A model generated the notes under the pieces. The model was not told the DNA's origin, ran no database searches, and saw nothing but the letters and a program-made list of their open reading frames with translations. The translations under genes were made by a program, and so were the position numbers. From Mesorhizobium sp. WSM2240 (GTDB lineage: Bacteria; Pseudomonadota; Alphaproteobacteria; Rhizobiales; Rhizobiaceae): a stretch of 64,000 nucleotides of DNA. Location of the stretch: assembly GCF_040438645.1 (NCBI RefSeq), contig NZ_CP159253.1, positions 2,666,001 through 2,730,000 of the forward strand, read 5' to 3'. Below, piece by piece: positions 1-8,015 of the stretch; the first letter of the stretch is position 1, and each line of letters starts with the position of its first letter.

Positions 1-55
1 TGAACAGGCCCGTTCGGACCGGAAGTTGCGGCGGGTGATGAAGAGAAGGAGATGA
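1..55 (+). CDS. Possible C-terminal end of an upstream gene (partial)
   Basis: A reading frame open from base 2 ends at a TGA (53-55) that overlaps the ATG of the next gene as ATGA. Such overlaps are usual between coupled genes, so this may be the tail of an upstream member of the PQQ locus. Its last residues are very basic (ending KRRR). Only 17 codons are visible and a second frame is also open for about 11 codons, so neither reality nor function can be established. Confidence 0.25.
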   Translation, partial: EQARSDRKLRRVMKRRR

Positions 56-609
56 AGTCACAATCGTTGCTTTTGCTGCTCGCAGCGGGCTTTCTGGGCT
101 TGGCCGGACCGGTTTGCGCCGGCGGCGTCGAAGAGCCCGCCGGCTACCGGATGGACGAATATCGGGCGCCGGTGCCGGATACGCTGCAAGGAGCGAAGGT
201 GGTGACGACGAGCGAAGCCGAGGCGCTGTGGCGGGAGAAGAAGGCGGTTTTCTTCGATGTGATGCCGCAGGCTCCGAAGCCGGCCAACCTGCCGGCGGGA
301 ACGATATGGAAGGAGAAGATCAGGAAGGACATTCCAGGCAGCGTGTGGCTGGCCAATGTGGGCTACGGTGCGATTTCGGCGGAAACCGCAGAATATTTTC
401 GCCAGGGGCTCGAGGCCAACACCGGCTCGGACAAGTCGCGCACGATCCTGTTTTACTGCATGACCGACTGCTGGATGTCCTGGAATGCCGCCAAACGGGC
501 GCTCGAATGGGGATACGGTTCGGTGGTCTGGTACCCGCTCGGATCGGATGGCTGGGAGAGCGCCAATCTTCCTCTGGAGGACAATACGCCCTACGTGGTG
601 AACGATTGA
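52..609 (+). CDS. PQQ-dependent catabolism-associated CXXCW-motif protein (rhodanese-like, exported)
   Basis: This 185-residue protein has an N-terminal signal peptide (hydrophobic residues 5-19, likely cleavage after VCA at 21-23). A rhodanese-like domain follows, with Cys136, Cys140 and Trp141 in the sequence FYCMTDCWMSWNAAKRA. This matches the family named for a CXXCW motif that accompanies PQQ-dependent periplasmic alcohol oxidation; the spacing here is three residues between the cysteines. The role is unproven in the family, and a periplasmic sulfur or redox function is an inference. The start is supported by the purine-rich ribosome-binding site AGAAGGAG ending two bases upstream. pqqA begins 182 bases downstream, which fits the association with PQQ metabolism. 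Confidence 0.85.
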   Translation: MKSQSLLLLLAAGFLGLAGPVCAGGVEEPAGYRMDEYRAPVPDTLQGAKVVTTSEAEALWREKKAVFFDVMPQAPKPANLPAGTIWKEKIRKDIPGSVWLANVGYGAISAETAEYFRQGLEANTGSDKSRTILFYCMTDCWMSWNAAKRALEWGYGSVVWYPLGSDGWESANLPLEDNTPYVVND

Positions 610-791
610 AGCATGACCGCATTAAACGAGACAGAGTTGCAATTTCTGCGTTGTTTTTGAATTTTCAGGACCAATCTTTTCATTAGTCCATTTTGAGACG
701 TAATGGACGAGCCGCTGCATAACGGTGCCCTAGCAGCGGTTGGATATCGACAGGATCGGTCCATTCGGGCCGGTGGAAAAGGAGAAACGGA

Positions 792-887
792 ATGAAGAAG
801 ATCTGGACAAAGCCGACCATGTGCCAGGTTGCTGCTGGCTTTGAAATCTCGCGGTACCTGCCTGCTGAAATTACTCCCAAGAAGTAG
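792..887 (+). CDS. pqqA: PqqA, PQQ precursor peptide
   Basis: This 31-codon gene encodes the ribosomally made peptide whose Glu and Tyr side chains are joined and excised to form pyrroloquinoline quinone. The peptide begins MKKIWTKPTMCQV and contains the invariant E-x-x-x-Y core as Glu18-Ile-Ser-Arg-Tyr22, followed by YLPAEITPKK. Length and sequence fit the family (about 22-31 residues). A good ribosome-binding site (AAAAGGAG, 776-783) lies 8 bases before the ATG. It is the first gene of pqqABCDE; pqqB starts 132 bases later, beyond a strong hairpin. Family knowledge says PqqA is bound by PqqD and cross-linked by the radical SAM enzyme PqqE. Confidence 0.95.
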   Translation: MKKIWTKPTMCQVAAGFEISRYLPAEITPKK

Positions 888-898
888 GCCGCGTCGGT

Positions 899-924
899 GC
901 GCGCCGCTGGCGACAGCGGCGCGC
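899..924 (+). promoter_or_regulatory. RNA hairpin between pqqA and pqqB
   Basis: GCGCGCCGCTG (899-909) pairs perfectly with CAGCGGCGCGC (914-924) around a GCGA tetraloop of the GNRA type, and wobble pairs extend the stem. No U-run follows, so it does not look like a full intrinsic terminator. It probably protects or separates the short pqqA message from pqqBCDE, giving more PqqA peptide than enzymes. Confidence 0.7.
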
Positions 925-1019
925 GCTGCCGACTTTGAATTAAGCGTGACGTATCCGGCCGCGGCAGTACCATACCTGTCGTGTCAAGGAAGTATGGAGT
1001 TCGAAACCGGACTGTGGCG

Positions 1020-1955
1020 ATGCGTCTGAAAATCGTCGGATCGGCGGCCGGCGGCGGTTTTCCCCAATGGAACTGCAATTACCGGCTGAGCCGCGCCGCC
1101 CGCGCAGGCTCTTCCGGGATACGCCAGCGCACGCAGTCGAGCCTCGCCGCCTCTGCCGATGGCGTCGGCTGGGTTCTCTTCAATGCCTCCCCCGACATCC
1201 GCCAGCAGATCGCGCAAACGCCCGAACTGCAGCCCGCGCCTGACGCGCCGTTGCGCTCGACGCCGATACGCGCCGTCGCGCTCACCAATGCCGATGTCGA
1301 CCACGTCGCCGGCCTGCTCAGCCTTCGCGAGCGCCAGCCCTTCGCCATCTATGCCTCGGAACGGGTTCTCGCCGCGCTCGCGGCCAATCCCATCTTCAAC
1401 GTGCTCGATCCGGCAGTTGTGCCGCGACGCACCTTGCCTGCGCTGGGTGAATTGGAACTCTGCGACGCCACCGGCCAGGGAACCGGCGTGACGATCGAAA
1501 GCTTTGCCGTGCCTGGAAAGGTCGCGCTTTATCTGGAGGATTCAGGCCGGCCGGAGGCCGATTACGGTTCCGAAGAGGGCGACACGATCGCGGTGCGCAT
1601 TGCAGCCGGCAACAGCCGCTCGGCCTTCTACATTCCCGGCTGCGCCCGGATCGACGCGGCACTGCGGGAGCGGCTTGCCGGCGCGGCCTGCCTGCTGTTC
1701 GACGGCACTGTCTATACCGATGACGAAATGATCGCGGCCGGCGTCGGGCAGAAGACCGGCGCACGCATGGGTCACCTGGCGATGTCAGGGCGGGCGGGCT
1801 CCATCGCCGGCCTCGCCGACGTCAGGATCGGCCGCCGCATCTTCGTCCACATCAACAACACCAACCCCGTTCTGGACGAAAGCTCGCCTGAACACGCGGC
1901 GGTCACAGAGGCCGGCTGGGAAGTCGCCTATGACGGTATGGAGATAGAATTGTGA
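1020..1955 (+). CDS. pqqB: PqqB, PQQ biosynthesis metallo-beta-lactamase-fold protein
   Basis: The 311-residue protein begins MRLKIVGSAAGGGFPQWNC, the typical PqqB N-terminus, and has a metal-site-like segment NADVDHVAGL (residues 90-99). PqqB belongs to the metallo-beta-lactamase fold; it is proposed to hydroxylate a tyrosine-derived intermediate before the PqqC step, in the cytoplasm. A longer frame from a GTG at 981 exists, but the conserved N-terminus fixes the start at the ATG at 1020. The usual ribosome-binding site is weak there. Its stop overlaps the GTG start of pqqC (GTGA), so the two are translationally coupled. Confidence 0.95.
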   Translation: MRLKIVGSAAGGGFPQWNCNYRLSRAARAGSSGIRQRTQSSLAASADGVGWVLFNASPDIRQQIAQTPELQPAPDAPLRSTPIRAVALTNADVDHVAGLLSLRERQPFAIYASERVLAALAANPIFNVLDPAVVPRRTLPALGELELCDATGQGTGVTIESFAVPGKVALYLEDSGRPEADYGSEEGDTIAVRIAAGNSRSAFYIPGCARIDAALRERLAGAACLLFDGTVYTDDEMIAAGVGQKTGARMGHLAMSGRAGSIAGLADVRIGRRIFVHINNTNPVLDESSPEHAAVTEAGWEVAYDGMEIEL

Positions 1956-2707
1956 GCGATTTCCACGACGCCGCCAGGAACGGCCTGTCCACGGTTGAGC
2001 TTGAAGCCGTTCTGCGGCGGGTCGGCGCGGAGCGCTACCACAATCGCCATCCCCTCCATCACCGAATGACCAGCGGCGGCATGTCCAAGGGCGAGTTGCA
2101 GGCATGGGCGCTGAACCGCTACTGCTACCAGGCGGTCATCCCGCGCAAGGACGCAATTATCCTCGCCCGCGCAACCGATCCCGCCTTTCGCGCCGCCTGG
2201 CGCAAGCGCATCGAGGATCATGACGGCGAGGACGGCTGGAGCGGCGGCATCGCCCGCTGGCTGCATCTCGCCACTTCGCTCGGCCTCGATGCCGAGGCAG
2301 TGAAAAGCGAAAGGCTCGCCCTGCCCGCCACGCGCTTCGCCGTCGGCGCCTATTTCTCCTTCTGCGCCAATGCGACGTTGCTCGAAGCGATCGCCTCGTC
2401 GCTCACCGAACTGTTCTCGCCGGTCATCATCGGCGAGCGCGTACCGGCGATGCTGGCCAAATACGACTACATCACAGAGGATACGCTCGCCTATTTCAGC
2501 CGCCGGCCGGAGCAGGCTTCGCGCGATTCCGATTTCGCCCTCGACTATGTGCTCCGCCACGCCGATACGCCGGAGCGCCAGCAGGCGGCGATCGATGCGC
2601 TCGTGCTGAAATGCGATATTCTGTGGGCGATGCTCGACGCGCTCCAGCATGCCTATCAGGCAGGAAACATTCCACCCGGCGCTTTCAGGCCCGAGCAGCA
2701 GCCATGA
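1952..2707 (+). CDS. pqqC: PqqC, pyrroloquinoline-quinone synthase
   Basis: PqqC is the cofactor-free oxidase that performs the last ring closure and eight-electron oxidation to PQQ. The 251-residue length is normal for the family. The His-rich segment RYHNRHPLHHRM (residues 28-39) and NRYCYQAVIPRKD match the helical active-site region of PqqC. Translation starts at a GTG that overlaps the pqqB stop, and the stop overlaps the pqqD ATG (ATGA at 2704-2707). It is the third gene of pqqABCDE. Confidence 0.95.
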   Translation: MSDFHDAARNGLSTVELEAVLRRVGAERYHNRHPLHHRMTSGGMSKGELQAWALNRYCYQAVIPRKDAIILARATDPAFRAAWRKRIEDHDGEDGWSGGIARWLHLATSLGLDAEAVKSERLALPATRFAVGAYFSFCANATLLEAIASSLTELFSPVIIGERVPAMLAKYDYITEDTLAYFSRRPEQASRDSDFALDYVLRHADTPERQQAAIDALVLKCDILWAMLDALQHAYQAGNIPPGAFRPEQQP

Positions 2708-3000
2708 TCGAGGCGCGGCAAAGGGCAATAGTTTCAAGGCAATCGACGCCGTCGCTGCCAAAACACGTGCGCATCCAGTTCGATCCGGTGCGGCAGGCCT
2801 ATGCGGTTCTGTCGCCGGAAAAAGTGTTCTGGCCGAACGAGATCAGCCTGGACATTCTGCGCCGCTGCGACGGACAGTCCGATGTCGGCCACATCATCGC
2901 CGACCTTGCGGCGGAATATGGCGCCGAGGAGGACGAAATTGCCTCCGATGTAACCGCCTTCCTGCAGGAATGGGCGGATAAACTGCTGGTGAAGCTATGA
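2704..3000 (+). CDS. pqqD: PqqD, PQQ biosynthesis peptide chaperone
   Basis: This 98-residue protein has the winged-helix RiPP-recognition fold that binds PqqA and presents it to PqqE. Typical PqqD features are HVRIQFDPVRQAYAVLSPE and a C-terminal block with an acidic stretch (GAEEDEIASDV) and LQEWADKLL. An in-frame extension back to 2611 overlaps pqqC; the ATG at 2704, embedded in the ATGA overlap with pqqC, gives the normal length. The last bases form another ATGA overlap with pqqE (2997-3000), so PqqD and PqqE are made together, as expected for partners. Confidence 0.93.
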   Translation: MIEARQRAIVSRQSTPSLPKHVRIQFDPVRQAYAVLSPEKVFWPNEISLDILRRCDGQSDVGHIIADLAAEYGAEEDEIASDVTAFLQEWADKLLVKL

Positions 3001-4115
3001 GCGAACCGCTTCTCCCTCCGATCGGAATGCTAGCGGAACTGACGCATCGTTGTCCGCTGCAATGCCCCTATTGCTCCAATCCGACCGAGCTTTTGAAGGC
3101 CAACCGCGAAATGGACACGCAAGCCTGGCTCGACCTGTTCGAGCAGGCGGCCGATCTCGGCGTTCTGCAGGTTCACCTCTCGGGCGGCGAGCCCACTCTG
3201 CGCCGGGACCTGGAGCAGTTGATAGCTGGCCTTTCGGCGCGCGGCGTCTACACCAATTTGATCACCGCCGGCGTCGGCATCGCCGAAGGCCGCGTCGAGG
3301 CGTTCGCCGAAGCCGGGCTCGACCATCTGCAACTGAGCTTCCAGGGCGCACGGTCGGCGACGACTGAGATGATCGGCAATCATCGCGGCAGCCACGAGAA
3401 GAAGCTGGAGACGGCGCGGCGCGCACGGGCCGCCGGCCTGCCACTCACCATCAACGCCCCGATCCACCGCCACAACATCGAGGAAGTGCCGGAGTTCATC
3501 GAACTCGCTCTATCCCTCGGCGCAGAGCGCCTCGAGATCGCCAATGTGCAGTATTCCGGCTGGGCGCTGACCAACCGCGACGCGCTGATGCCCGACCGCG
3601 CGGCGGTAGACCGCCAGGCCGAGATCGTCGAGGCCGCGCGCGAGCGGCTCGCCGGGATCATGAATATCGACTTCGTTACGCCGGACTATTTCGCCATCTA
3701 TCCGAAACCCTGCATGGGCGGCTGGGCGCGAGACGCCTTCATGGTGGCGCCGGACGGCATGGTCCTGCCCTGCCACGCCGCGCAGACAATCCCGTCCCTC
3801 ACCTTCGACCGCTTCGGGGAGCGCACGCTCGCCGAAATCTGGGTGGACTCGCCCGCATTCAACGCCTTCCGCGGAACCGACTGGATGCAGGAGCCGTGCC
3901 GCGGTTGCGAGCGGCGCGAGATCGACTGGGGCGGCTGCCGCTGCCAGGCGATGGCGATCGCCGGCGATCCGGCCGCGACCGATCCCGCCTGCGTGAAATC
4001 GCCGATCCACGCCCGCATGGCAAATTTCATCGCCGCGGCCAACTCGACCGGAAACGAACGGACAGCGGAAAGCTTCGTCTACCGCCGCATAGGCGTAGTG
4101 ACCGAACCGGCCTGA
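2997..4115 (+). CDS. pqqE: PqqE, PqqA peptide cyclase (radical SAM/SPASM)
   Basis: PqqE forms the carbon-carbon bond between Glu and Tyr of PqqA using S-adenosylmethionine and iron-sulfur clusters. The 372-residue protein has the radical SAM CX3CX2C motif at Cys19, Cys23 and Cys26 (HRCPLQCPYC), the SAM-binding GGEPTLRRD segment, and a C-terminal SPASM domain with several cysteines (PCMGGW, VLPCHAAQ, EPCRGCERR, GGCRCQAM) for auxiliary clusters. It ends the pqqABCDE run. No pqqF/pqqG protease or pqqH is adjacent, so precursor proteolysis must be done by a gene elsewhere. Confidence 0.96.
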   Translation: MSEPLLPPIGMLAELTHRCPLQCPYCSNPTELLKANREMDTQAWLDLFEQAADLGVLQVHLSGGEPTLRRDLEQLIAGLSARGVYTNLITAGVGIAEGRVEAFAEAGLDHLQLSFQGARSATTEMIGNHRGSHEKKLETARRARAAGLPLTINAPIHRHNIEEVPEFIELALSLGAERLEIANVQYSGWALTNRDALMPDRAAVDRQAEIVEAARERLAGIMNIDFVTPDYFAIYPKPCMGGWARDAFMVAPDGMVLPCHAAQTIPSLTFDRFGERTLAEIWVDSPAFNAFRGTDWMQEPCRGCERREIDWGGCRCQAMAIAGDPAATDPACVKSPIHARMANFIAAANSTGNERTAESFVYRRIGVVTEPA

Positions 4116-4124
4116 CGCCGGGAC

Positions 4125-4976
4125 CTATCCGGCTCTCTCGCGCTCCAGAATAGCGTCGGCAAAGGCCAGCGCATCCCGGTTCATCGCCACGTTGTGCACG
4201 CGAAAAATGCTCGCGCCCTTCATCCTGAGAATGACGCTCGTGGCAGCTGTGCCGAGATCGCGGGCCTCCCTGTCGCCGCCCGCCACATGGGCAATCAGGC
4301 GCTTGCGCGAGGTACCGACGAGCAGCGGAAAGCCGAGCGCGCGCAACTCGCCGAAGCGGGCCATGAGCTGAAGGTTTTCTTCTCCATCCTTGGCGAAGCC
4401 GAACCCGGGGTCGAGCACGATCCGTTCATCCGGTATCCCCGCAGCGCGCGCGATCTCCAGCGACCGTTCGAGGAAGAAAAACTGGTCGGCGATCACGTCG
4501 GAGAGCTTTTCGCGATCGCGGCCGGTATGCATGATAGCCAAGCCGGCGCCGTTCTCCGCCGCCACGCGGGCAATACCGGGCTCGCGCTGCAGGCCGTGCA
4601 CGTCGTTGACGATATGCGCACCCGCCCGCACCGCGAGGCGCGCGGTTTCTTCCCGGTAGGTGTCGACCGAGATGATGCAGCCCTCGGCCGCCAGCGCTTC
4701 GATTACCGGAAGGATGCGCACCTGTTCCTCGCGCGCCGAAACCGGCTCGGCGCCGGGCCGGGTCGATTCGCCGCCGACATCGATGATTGCCGCACCCTCG
4801 GCGATCATCTGGCGTGCATGGGCGAGCGCCGCGTCCGACCTGTCGAACTCTCCCCCATCAGAAAAACTGTCCGGCGTGACATTCAGAATCCCCATCAGCA
4901 GCGCCTTCGCGCCGAGCTGGAGCTGCCTGCCCTGGGCGAGATGCCAAAGAGACGTGTCGAAGGGTTTTGAAGACAT
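4125..4976 (-). CDS. folP: Dihydropteroate synthase (folate biosynthesis)
   Basis: FolP condenses para-aminobenzoate with dihydropterin pyrophosphate in the cytoplasm, the target step of sulfonamides. The 283-residue TIM-barrel protein shows the family signatures MGILNVTPDSFSDGG (residues 28-42), DVGGESTRPG and VGTSRKRLIAHV. Its length is normal. It is convergent with pqqE, with only about 10 bases between the stops, and is not part of the PQQ pathway. The start is the first ATG giving the full N-terminal strand; about 260 bases separate it from the divergent enolase-superfamily gene. Confidence 0.95.
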   Translation of the reverse strand: MSSKPFDTSLWHLAQGRQLQLGAKALLMGILNVTPDSFSDGGEFDRSDAALAHARQMIAEGAAIIDVGGESTRPGAEPVSAREEQVRILPVIEALAAEGCIISVDTYREETARLAVRAGAHIVNDVHGLQREPGIARVAAENGAGLAIMHTGRDREKLSDVIADQFFFLERSLEIARAAGIPDERIVLDPGFGFAKDGEENLQLMARFGELRALGFPLLVGTSRKRLIAHVAGGDREARDLGTAATSVILRMKGASIFRVHNVAMNRDALAFADAILERERAG

Positions 4977-5239
4977 GGCAGATGGCTCTCAATATTTCGG
5001 CGAAATTCCGCCGGTATACGCTACAGCGAAGTTTCAGAGATCACTACCGCATCCGTGGCGTCGCATGCGCGGATCTCCGGCAGGCCTGACTCTCTACCGG
5101 CCTGTGCCAATTGCCCTCCCACCCGCTGGCGGCTAAGCAAGGACCGCGGGTACAAAGCCCGCTGCCACCCGGCCAAAAAGCCGCAAACGCAAGCAGGCGG
5201 CGTCAACCAGCGTCGCACCGCGCCCAACGAGTTGCTCCC

Positions 5240-6358
5240 ATGAAAATAACAGCCGTAGAACCGTTCATCGTGCACTTGCCCGTAACGGGCAGTTCCATTT
5301 CGGACTCGACTCACAACATCACTCATTGGGGCGTGGTCGGCACTCGAATCGTCACCGACAGCGGCCTGATCGGCTACGGTTTTACGGGCACGCATGCGCA
5401 CCTCGCTTCCGACCGCCTCATCACCTCCTGCATCAGCGGCAGCTACGCGCCGCTTCTGCTCGGCGAGGACGCCAATGATCTAACGAGGCTGTGGACCAAG
5501 CTGGCGCGCAGCCCTGCCCTGCAATGGGTGGGACGATCTGGCATCACGCAACTGGCGCTCGCAGCCGTGGATGTCGCGCTCTGGGACCTGGCGGCCAAGC
5601 AAGCGCAGGCGCCGCTGTGGAAATATCTGGGAGGCGCGAGAACCGCGCGGCTTGAAGCGTACAACACCGATATCGGATGGCTATCCTACGATCTGCCGAC
5701 GATGCTCGACCTCGCCAGAAAAGCGGTCGAGGAGGACGGCTTCACGCGCATCAAGATCAAGGTCGGCCATGCCGATCCTACCGCCGACATTGCGCGTCTC
5801 GAAGCAGTCCGCCGCCAGGTTGGACCGGACGTCCGCATCGCGGTGGACGGCAACGGCAAATGGGATCTTCCGACATGTAAGCGATTTTGCGCCCGGGCCA
5901 GCGAACTCGATCTCTTCTGGTTCGAGGAGCCGACGTGGTACGACGATGTCGGCAGTCATGCGCAGCTTGCTCGATCGACCAACATACCCGTCGCCCTTGG
6001 CGAGCAGCTTTACACAATCGATGCGTTCCGCAGCTTCATCGAGGCCGGGGCGGTGCATTACGTTCAGCCGGATGTCACCCGGCTCGGTGGGATAACCGAG
6101 TACATACAGGTCGCCGACCTCGCGCATGCCCACAGACTGCCCGTGGCGCCGCATGCCGGCGAGATGAGCCAGGTGCATGTGCATCTGAGCTATTGGCATC
6201 CTGCCTCAACGATCCTCGAATATATTCCGTGGATCAAGGACCACTTCGAAGAGCCGATCGACGTCAGGGACGGCAGCTACGCCCTGCCGCAGCAGCCGGG
6301 CGCGAGCACTACGCTGCTGGCCGACAGCATGGCGCGTTTTGGCAAAAGCCTTGCCTGA
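5240..6358 (+). CDS. Enolase-superfamily enzyme, mandelate racemase/muconate lactonizing subgroup
   Basis: This 372-residue protein has an N-terminal capping domain ([15 protein letters not shown]) and a TIM-barrel domain. Catalytic positions typical of the mandelate racemase subgroup are visible: a K-x-K motif at Lys172/Lys174 (RIKIKVG), metal ligands near Asp203 (AVDGNGKWD), Glu229/230 (WFEEP) and Glu255 (GEQLY), and the Asp-His dyad Asp278 and His305 (APHAGE). Such enzymes abstract a proton next to a carboxylate, usually in sugar-acid dehydration or racemisation. The substrate cannot be read from sequence. The start at 5240 is chosen over an in-frame start at 5111 because the extra 43 residues are low-complexity and the domain begins at MKIT. 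It stands alone without a linked transporter or regulator. Confidence 0.85.
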   Translation: MKITAVEPFIVHLPVTGSSISDSTHNITHWGVVGTRIVTDSGLIGYGFTGTHAHLASDRLITSCISGSYAPLLLGEDANDLTRLWTKLARSPALQWVGRSGITQLALAAVDVALWDLAAKQAQAPLWKYLGGARTARLEAYNTDIGWLSYDLPTMLDLARKAVEEDGFTRIKIKVGHADPTADIARLEAVRRQVGPDVRIAVDGNGKWDLPTCKRFCARASELDLFWFEEPTWYDDVGSHAQLARSTNIPVALGEQLYTIDAFRSFIEAGAVHYVQPDVTRLGGITEYIQVADLAHAHRLPVAPHAGEMSQVHVHLSYWHPASTILEYIPWIKDHFEEPIDVRDGSYALPQQPGASTTLLADSMARFGKSLA

Positions 6359-6492
6359 TCCCAGAGAATAAACGGAGTCTCCATCAGACGGCAGCTCTCA
6401 ACCAACTGCACTTACGGCTGCGTCCTCAGGCTCGGCCGTGCTTCCGTTGATCAGCGGATTGGCAGCACATGGCGAGGCCATGCAGGAGCAAA

Positions 6493-7020
6493 TTACTCGT
6501 CGTCCTTGTCGTCCGATCCGTGGAAGAAGGATTCTATCTCCTCCATCTCCACATTGCCGTCGCCGTTCTCATCGACCGCATTGAAAATACGGCCGTGGAA
6601 ATCCTGAACCTCCGCGAGCGACAGGGCACCGTCGCCGTCAGCGTCCACGATAGCAAACATCATTCGCATTCCTGCGCCATGCATCATCCCGGATCTCATG
6701 CCGCGTGGACCTCTATCCATCCGATATTCGCTGCCGTGGCGGTCTCGCCAGGCGCCGTGGCGCCAACGGTCCCCACCACGTCGTTCTGCTCGATCTCCGC
6801 GTCTGCCGTATGCGCGCGGCTCTTCCTGCATCATTTCGCGCATCATATCGCGCATCATTTCTCGCATGGAATCGGAACTCTGCCCGCTCATGCCGGGTTG
6901 GGCGCCCGGGCTTTGTGGCGGCATGGTGGGCGCCGGCGTCGTCTCGGTCTGGGCAAGCGCCGGGGCAATCAAGAACGTCATGGCCGCAGCAGCGGCAGTA
7001 AACCTGCTCAGCAATGTCAT
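6493..7020 (-). CDS. Exported EF-hand calcium-binding protein
   Basis: The 175-residue protein has a signal peptide (hydrophobic residues 8-22, cleavage likely after ALA at 21-23). A Pro/Met/Arg-rich middle includes a tandem MREMMRDMMREMM stretch (52-64). Two canonical EF-hand loops follow near the C-terminus, at residues 126-137 (DADGDGALSLAE) and 150-161 (DENGDGNVEMEE), and the tail is acidic. It should bind calcium in the periplasm, but its partner is unknown. The start at 7020 follows a strong ribosome-binding site (AGGAGGAGATA on the minus strand); an upstream in-frame start at 7209 lacks this and would hide the signal peptide. It is divergent from the CAP-domain lipoprotein gene. Confidence 0.8.
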   Translation of the reverse strand: MTLLSRFTAAAAAMTFLIAPALAQTETTPAPTMPPQSPGAQPGMSGQSSDSMREMMRDMMREMMQEEPRAYGRRGDRAERRGGDRWRHGAWRDRHGSEYRMDRGPRGMRSGMMHGAGMRMMFAIVDADGDGALSLAEVQDFHGRIFNAVDENGDGNVEMEEIESFFHGSDDKDDE

Positions 7021-7178
7021 TATCTCCTCCTGTGTTGGGTCAGTCTGTCCAACCCACTGCGTTGCTCTTAGTTCCTGTCGACCTAGATCTCCTCCGCGGA
7101 ACGCAAGGGTTTTCGATTCCCCTTTCCGTCCAAGGCAGCATCTGGGACAAGAGAGCTTTTCAGGCTGGGAAAACCGAA

Positions 7179-7613
7179 ATGAGAAGAATTCTTTGGACAG
7201 TCGCGGCATCCGTCATCCTGGTTTCTGGTTGCCAAAGCGCAATGCAGCCAGCGACGACAGTCGATTTCGGCCCACAGGCCCTGACGCTGATCAATTCCTA
7301 CAGGACAAGCCGCGGCCTTTCCCCTCTGGCCTCCAATGCCACGCTGACTGCCCTGGCGAGGCAGCACAGCCAGTACCAGGCAGCCCGGAACGCCATCAGC
7401 CATGATGGCTACCGGCAGAGATCGGCTCAGGCCAAGGCTGCCGGGCTGAGCGGAATATGCGCGGAAAATGTCGGCGTTAAATACAGAAGCGCGCAGCAGC
7501 TTTTCTCGGGATGGCGGAGTTCCGGAGCCCACAACACGAACATGCTGAGGCCCAACCTGCGCCACGCCGGAATTTCCGTAGTCGGGCGTTACGCGACTTT
7601 CTTTGCCTGCTGA
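7179..7613 (+). CDS. CAP-domain (SCP/PR1-like) lipoprotein
   Basis: The 144-residue protein begins MRRILWTVAASVILVSGC with a lipobox LVSGC (Cys18), so it is probably a lipid-anchored envelope protein. The rest resembles the CAP domain seen in bacterial CAP-family proteins: INSYRTSRGLSPL, LARQHSQYQA, HDGYRQR, ICAENVG, and WRSSGAHNTNML near the end. Biochemical roles of bacterial CAP proteins are mostly unknown. An in-frame start at 7014 exists, but the lipoprotein signal fixes the start at 7179. It shares a 158-base divergent intergenic region with the EF-hand gene. Confidence 0.8.
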   Translation: MRRILWTVAASVILVSGCQSAMQPATTVDFGPQALTLINSYRTSRGLSPLASNATLTALARQHSQYQAARNAISHDGYRQRSAQAKAAGLSGICAENVGVKYRSAQQLFSGWRSSGAHNTNMLRPNLRHAGISVVGRYATFFAC

Positions 7614-7745
7614 TTGGACGAGTGGCCGCTGTGCGATGGTGGAGCAGGTCGGCACTTCAGCATCCGCCCAAATCCATCAGGTCATGGAACGCTTTTCAAG
7701 GCGGCGGGTTGAAGTCGTCGAAGGGCCGATGAACGGAGAAAAGCC

Positions 7746-8012
7746 GTGTACAACGGGCATTTCGACGAGGCCGATCTGATATCGGTCGTGAAGGGCTGCA
7801 CTCATAGCAGATCAGCGGGCTCGCTACTGTCGACTTCAAAAGCCATCGAGGAACTGAGGGTCATCTCGGGCGATTTCGTCACATCGGACGAAGAAATGGT
7901 GGACGCAATAAGCAGGGTTGCGATCGCGTTGGGATGCACCGTCGTGTTTGACGAGCAGCCGGGCGCCGATACGCTCAGCATGCCCTCGCTGCGGGCCGAT
8001 GTGGCGGCTTAG
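7746..8012 (+). CDS. Small hypothetical protein
   Basis: An 88-residue soluble protein of unknown function starts at a GTG preceded by GGAGAAAA. Codon use looks coding. It has no signal peptide or membrane segment. The middle segment (SKAIEELRVISGDFVTSDEEMVDAISRVAIALGCTVVFD) looks like an alpha/beta fold, but no family is recognised. It is convergent with the oxidoreductase gene at 8016, with 3 bases between the stops. Confidence 0.5.
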   Translation: MYNGHFDEADLISVVKGCTHSRSAGSLLSTSKAIEELRVISGDFVTSDEEMVDAISRVAIALGCTVVFDEQPGADTLSMPSLRADVAA

Positions 8013-8015
8013 GAG

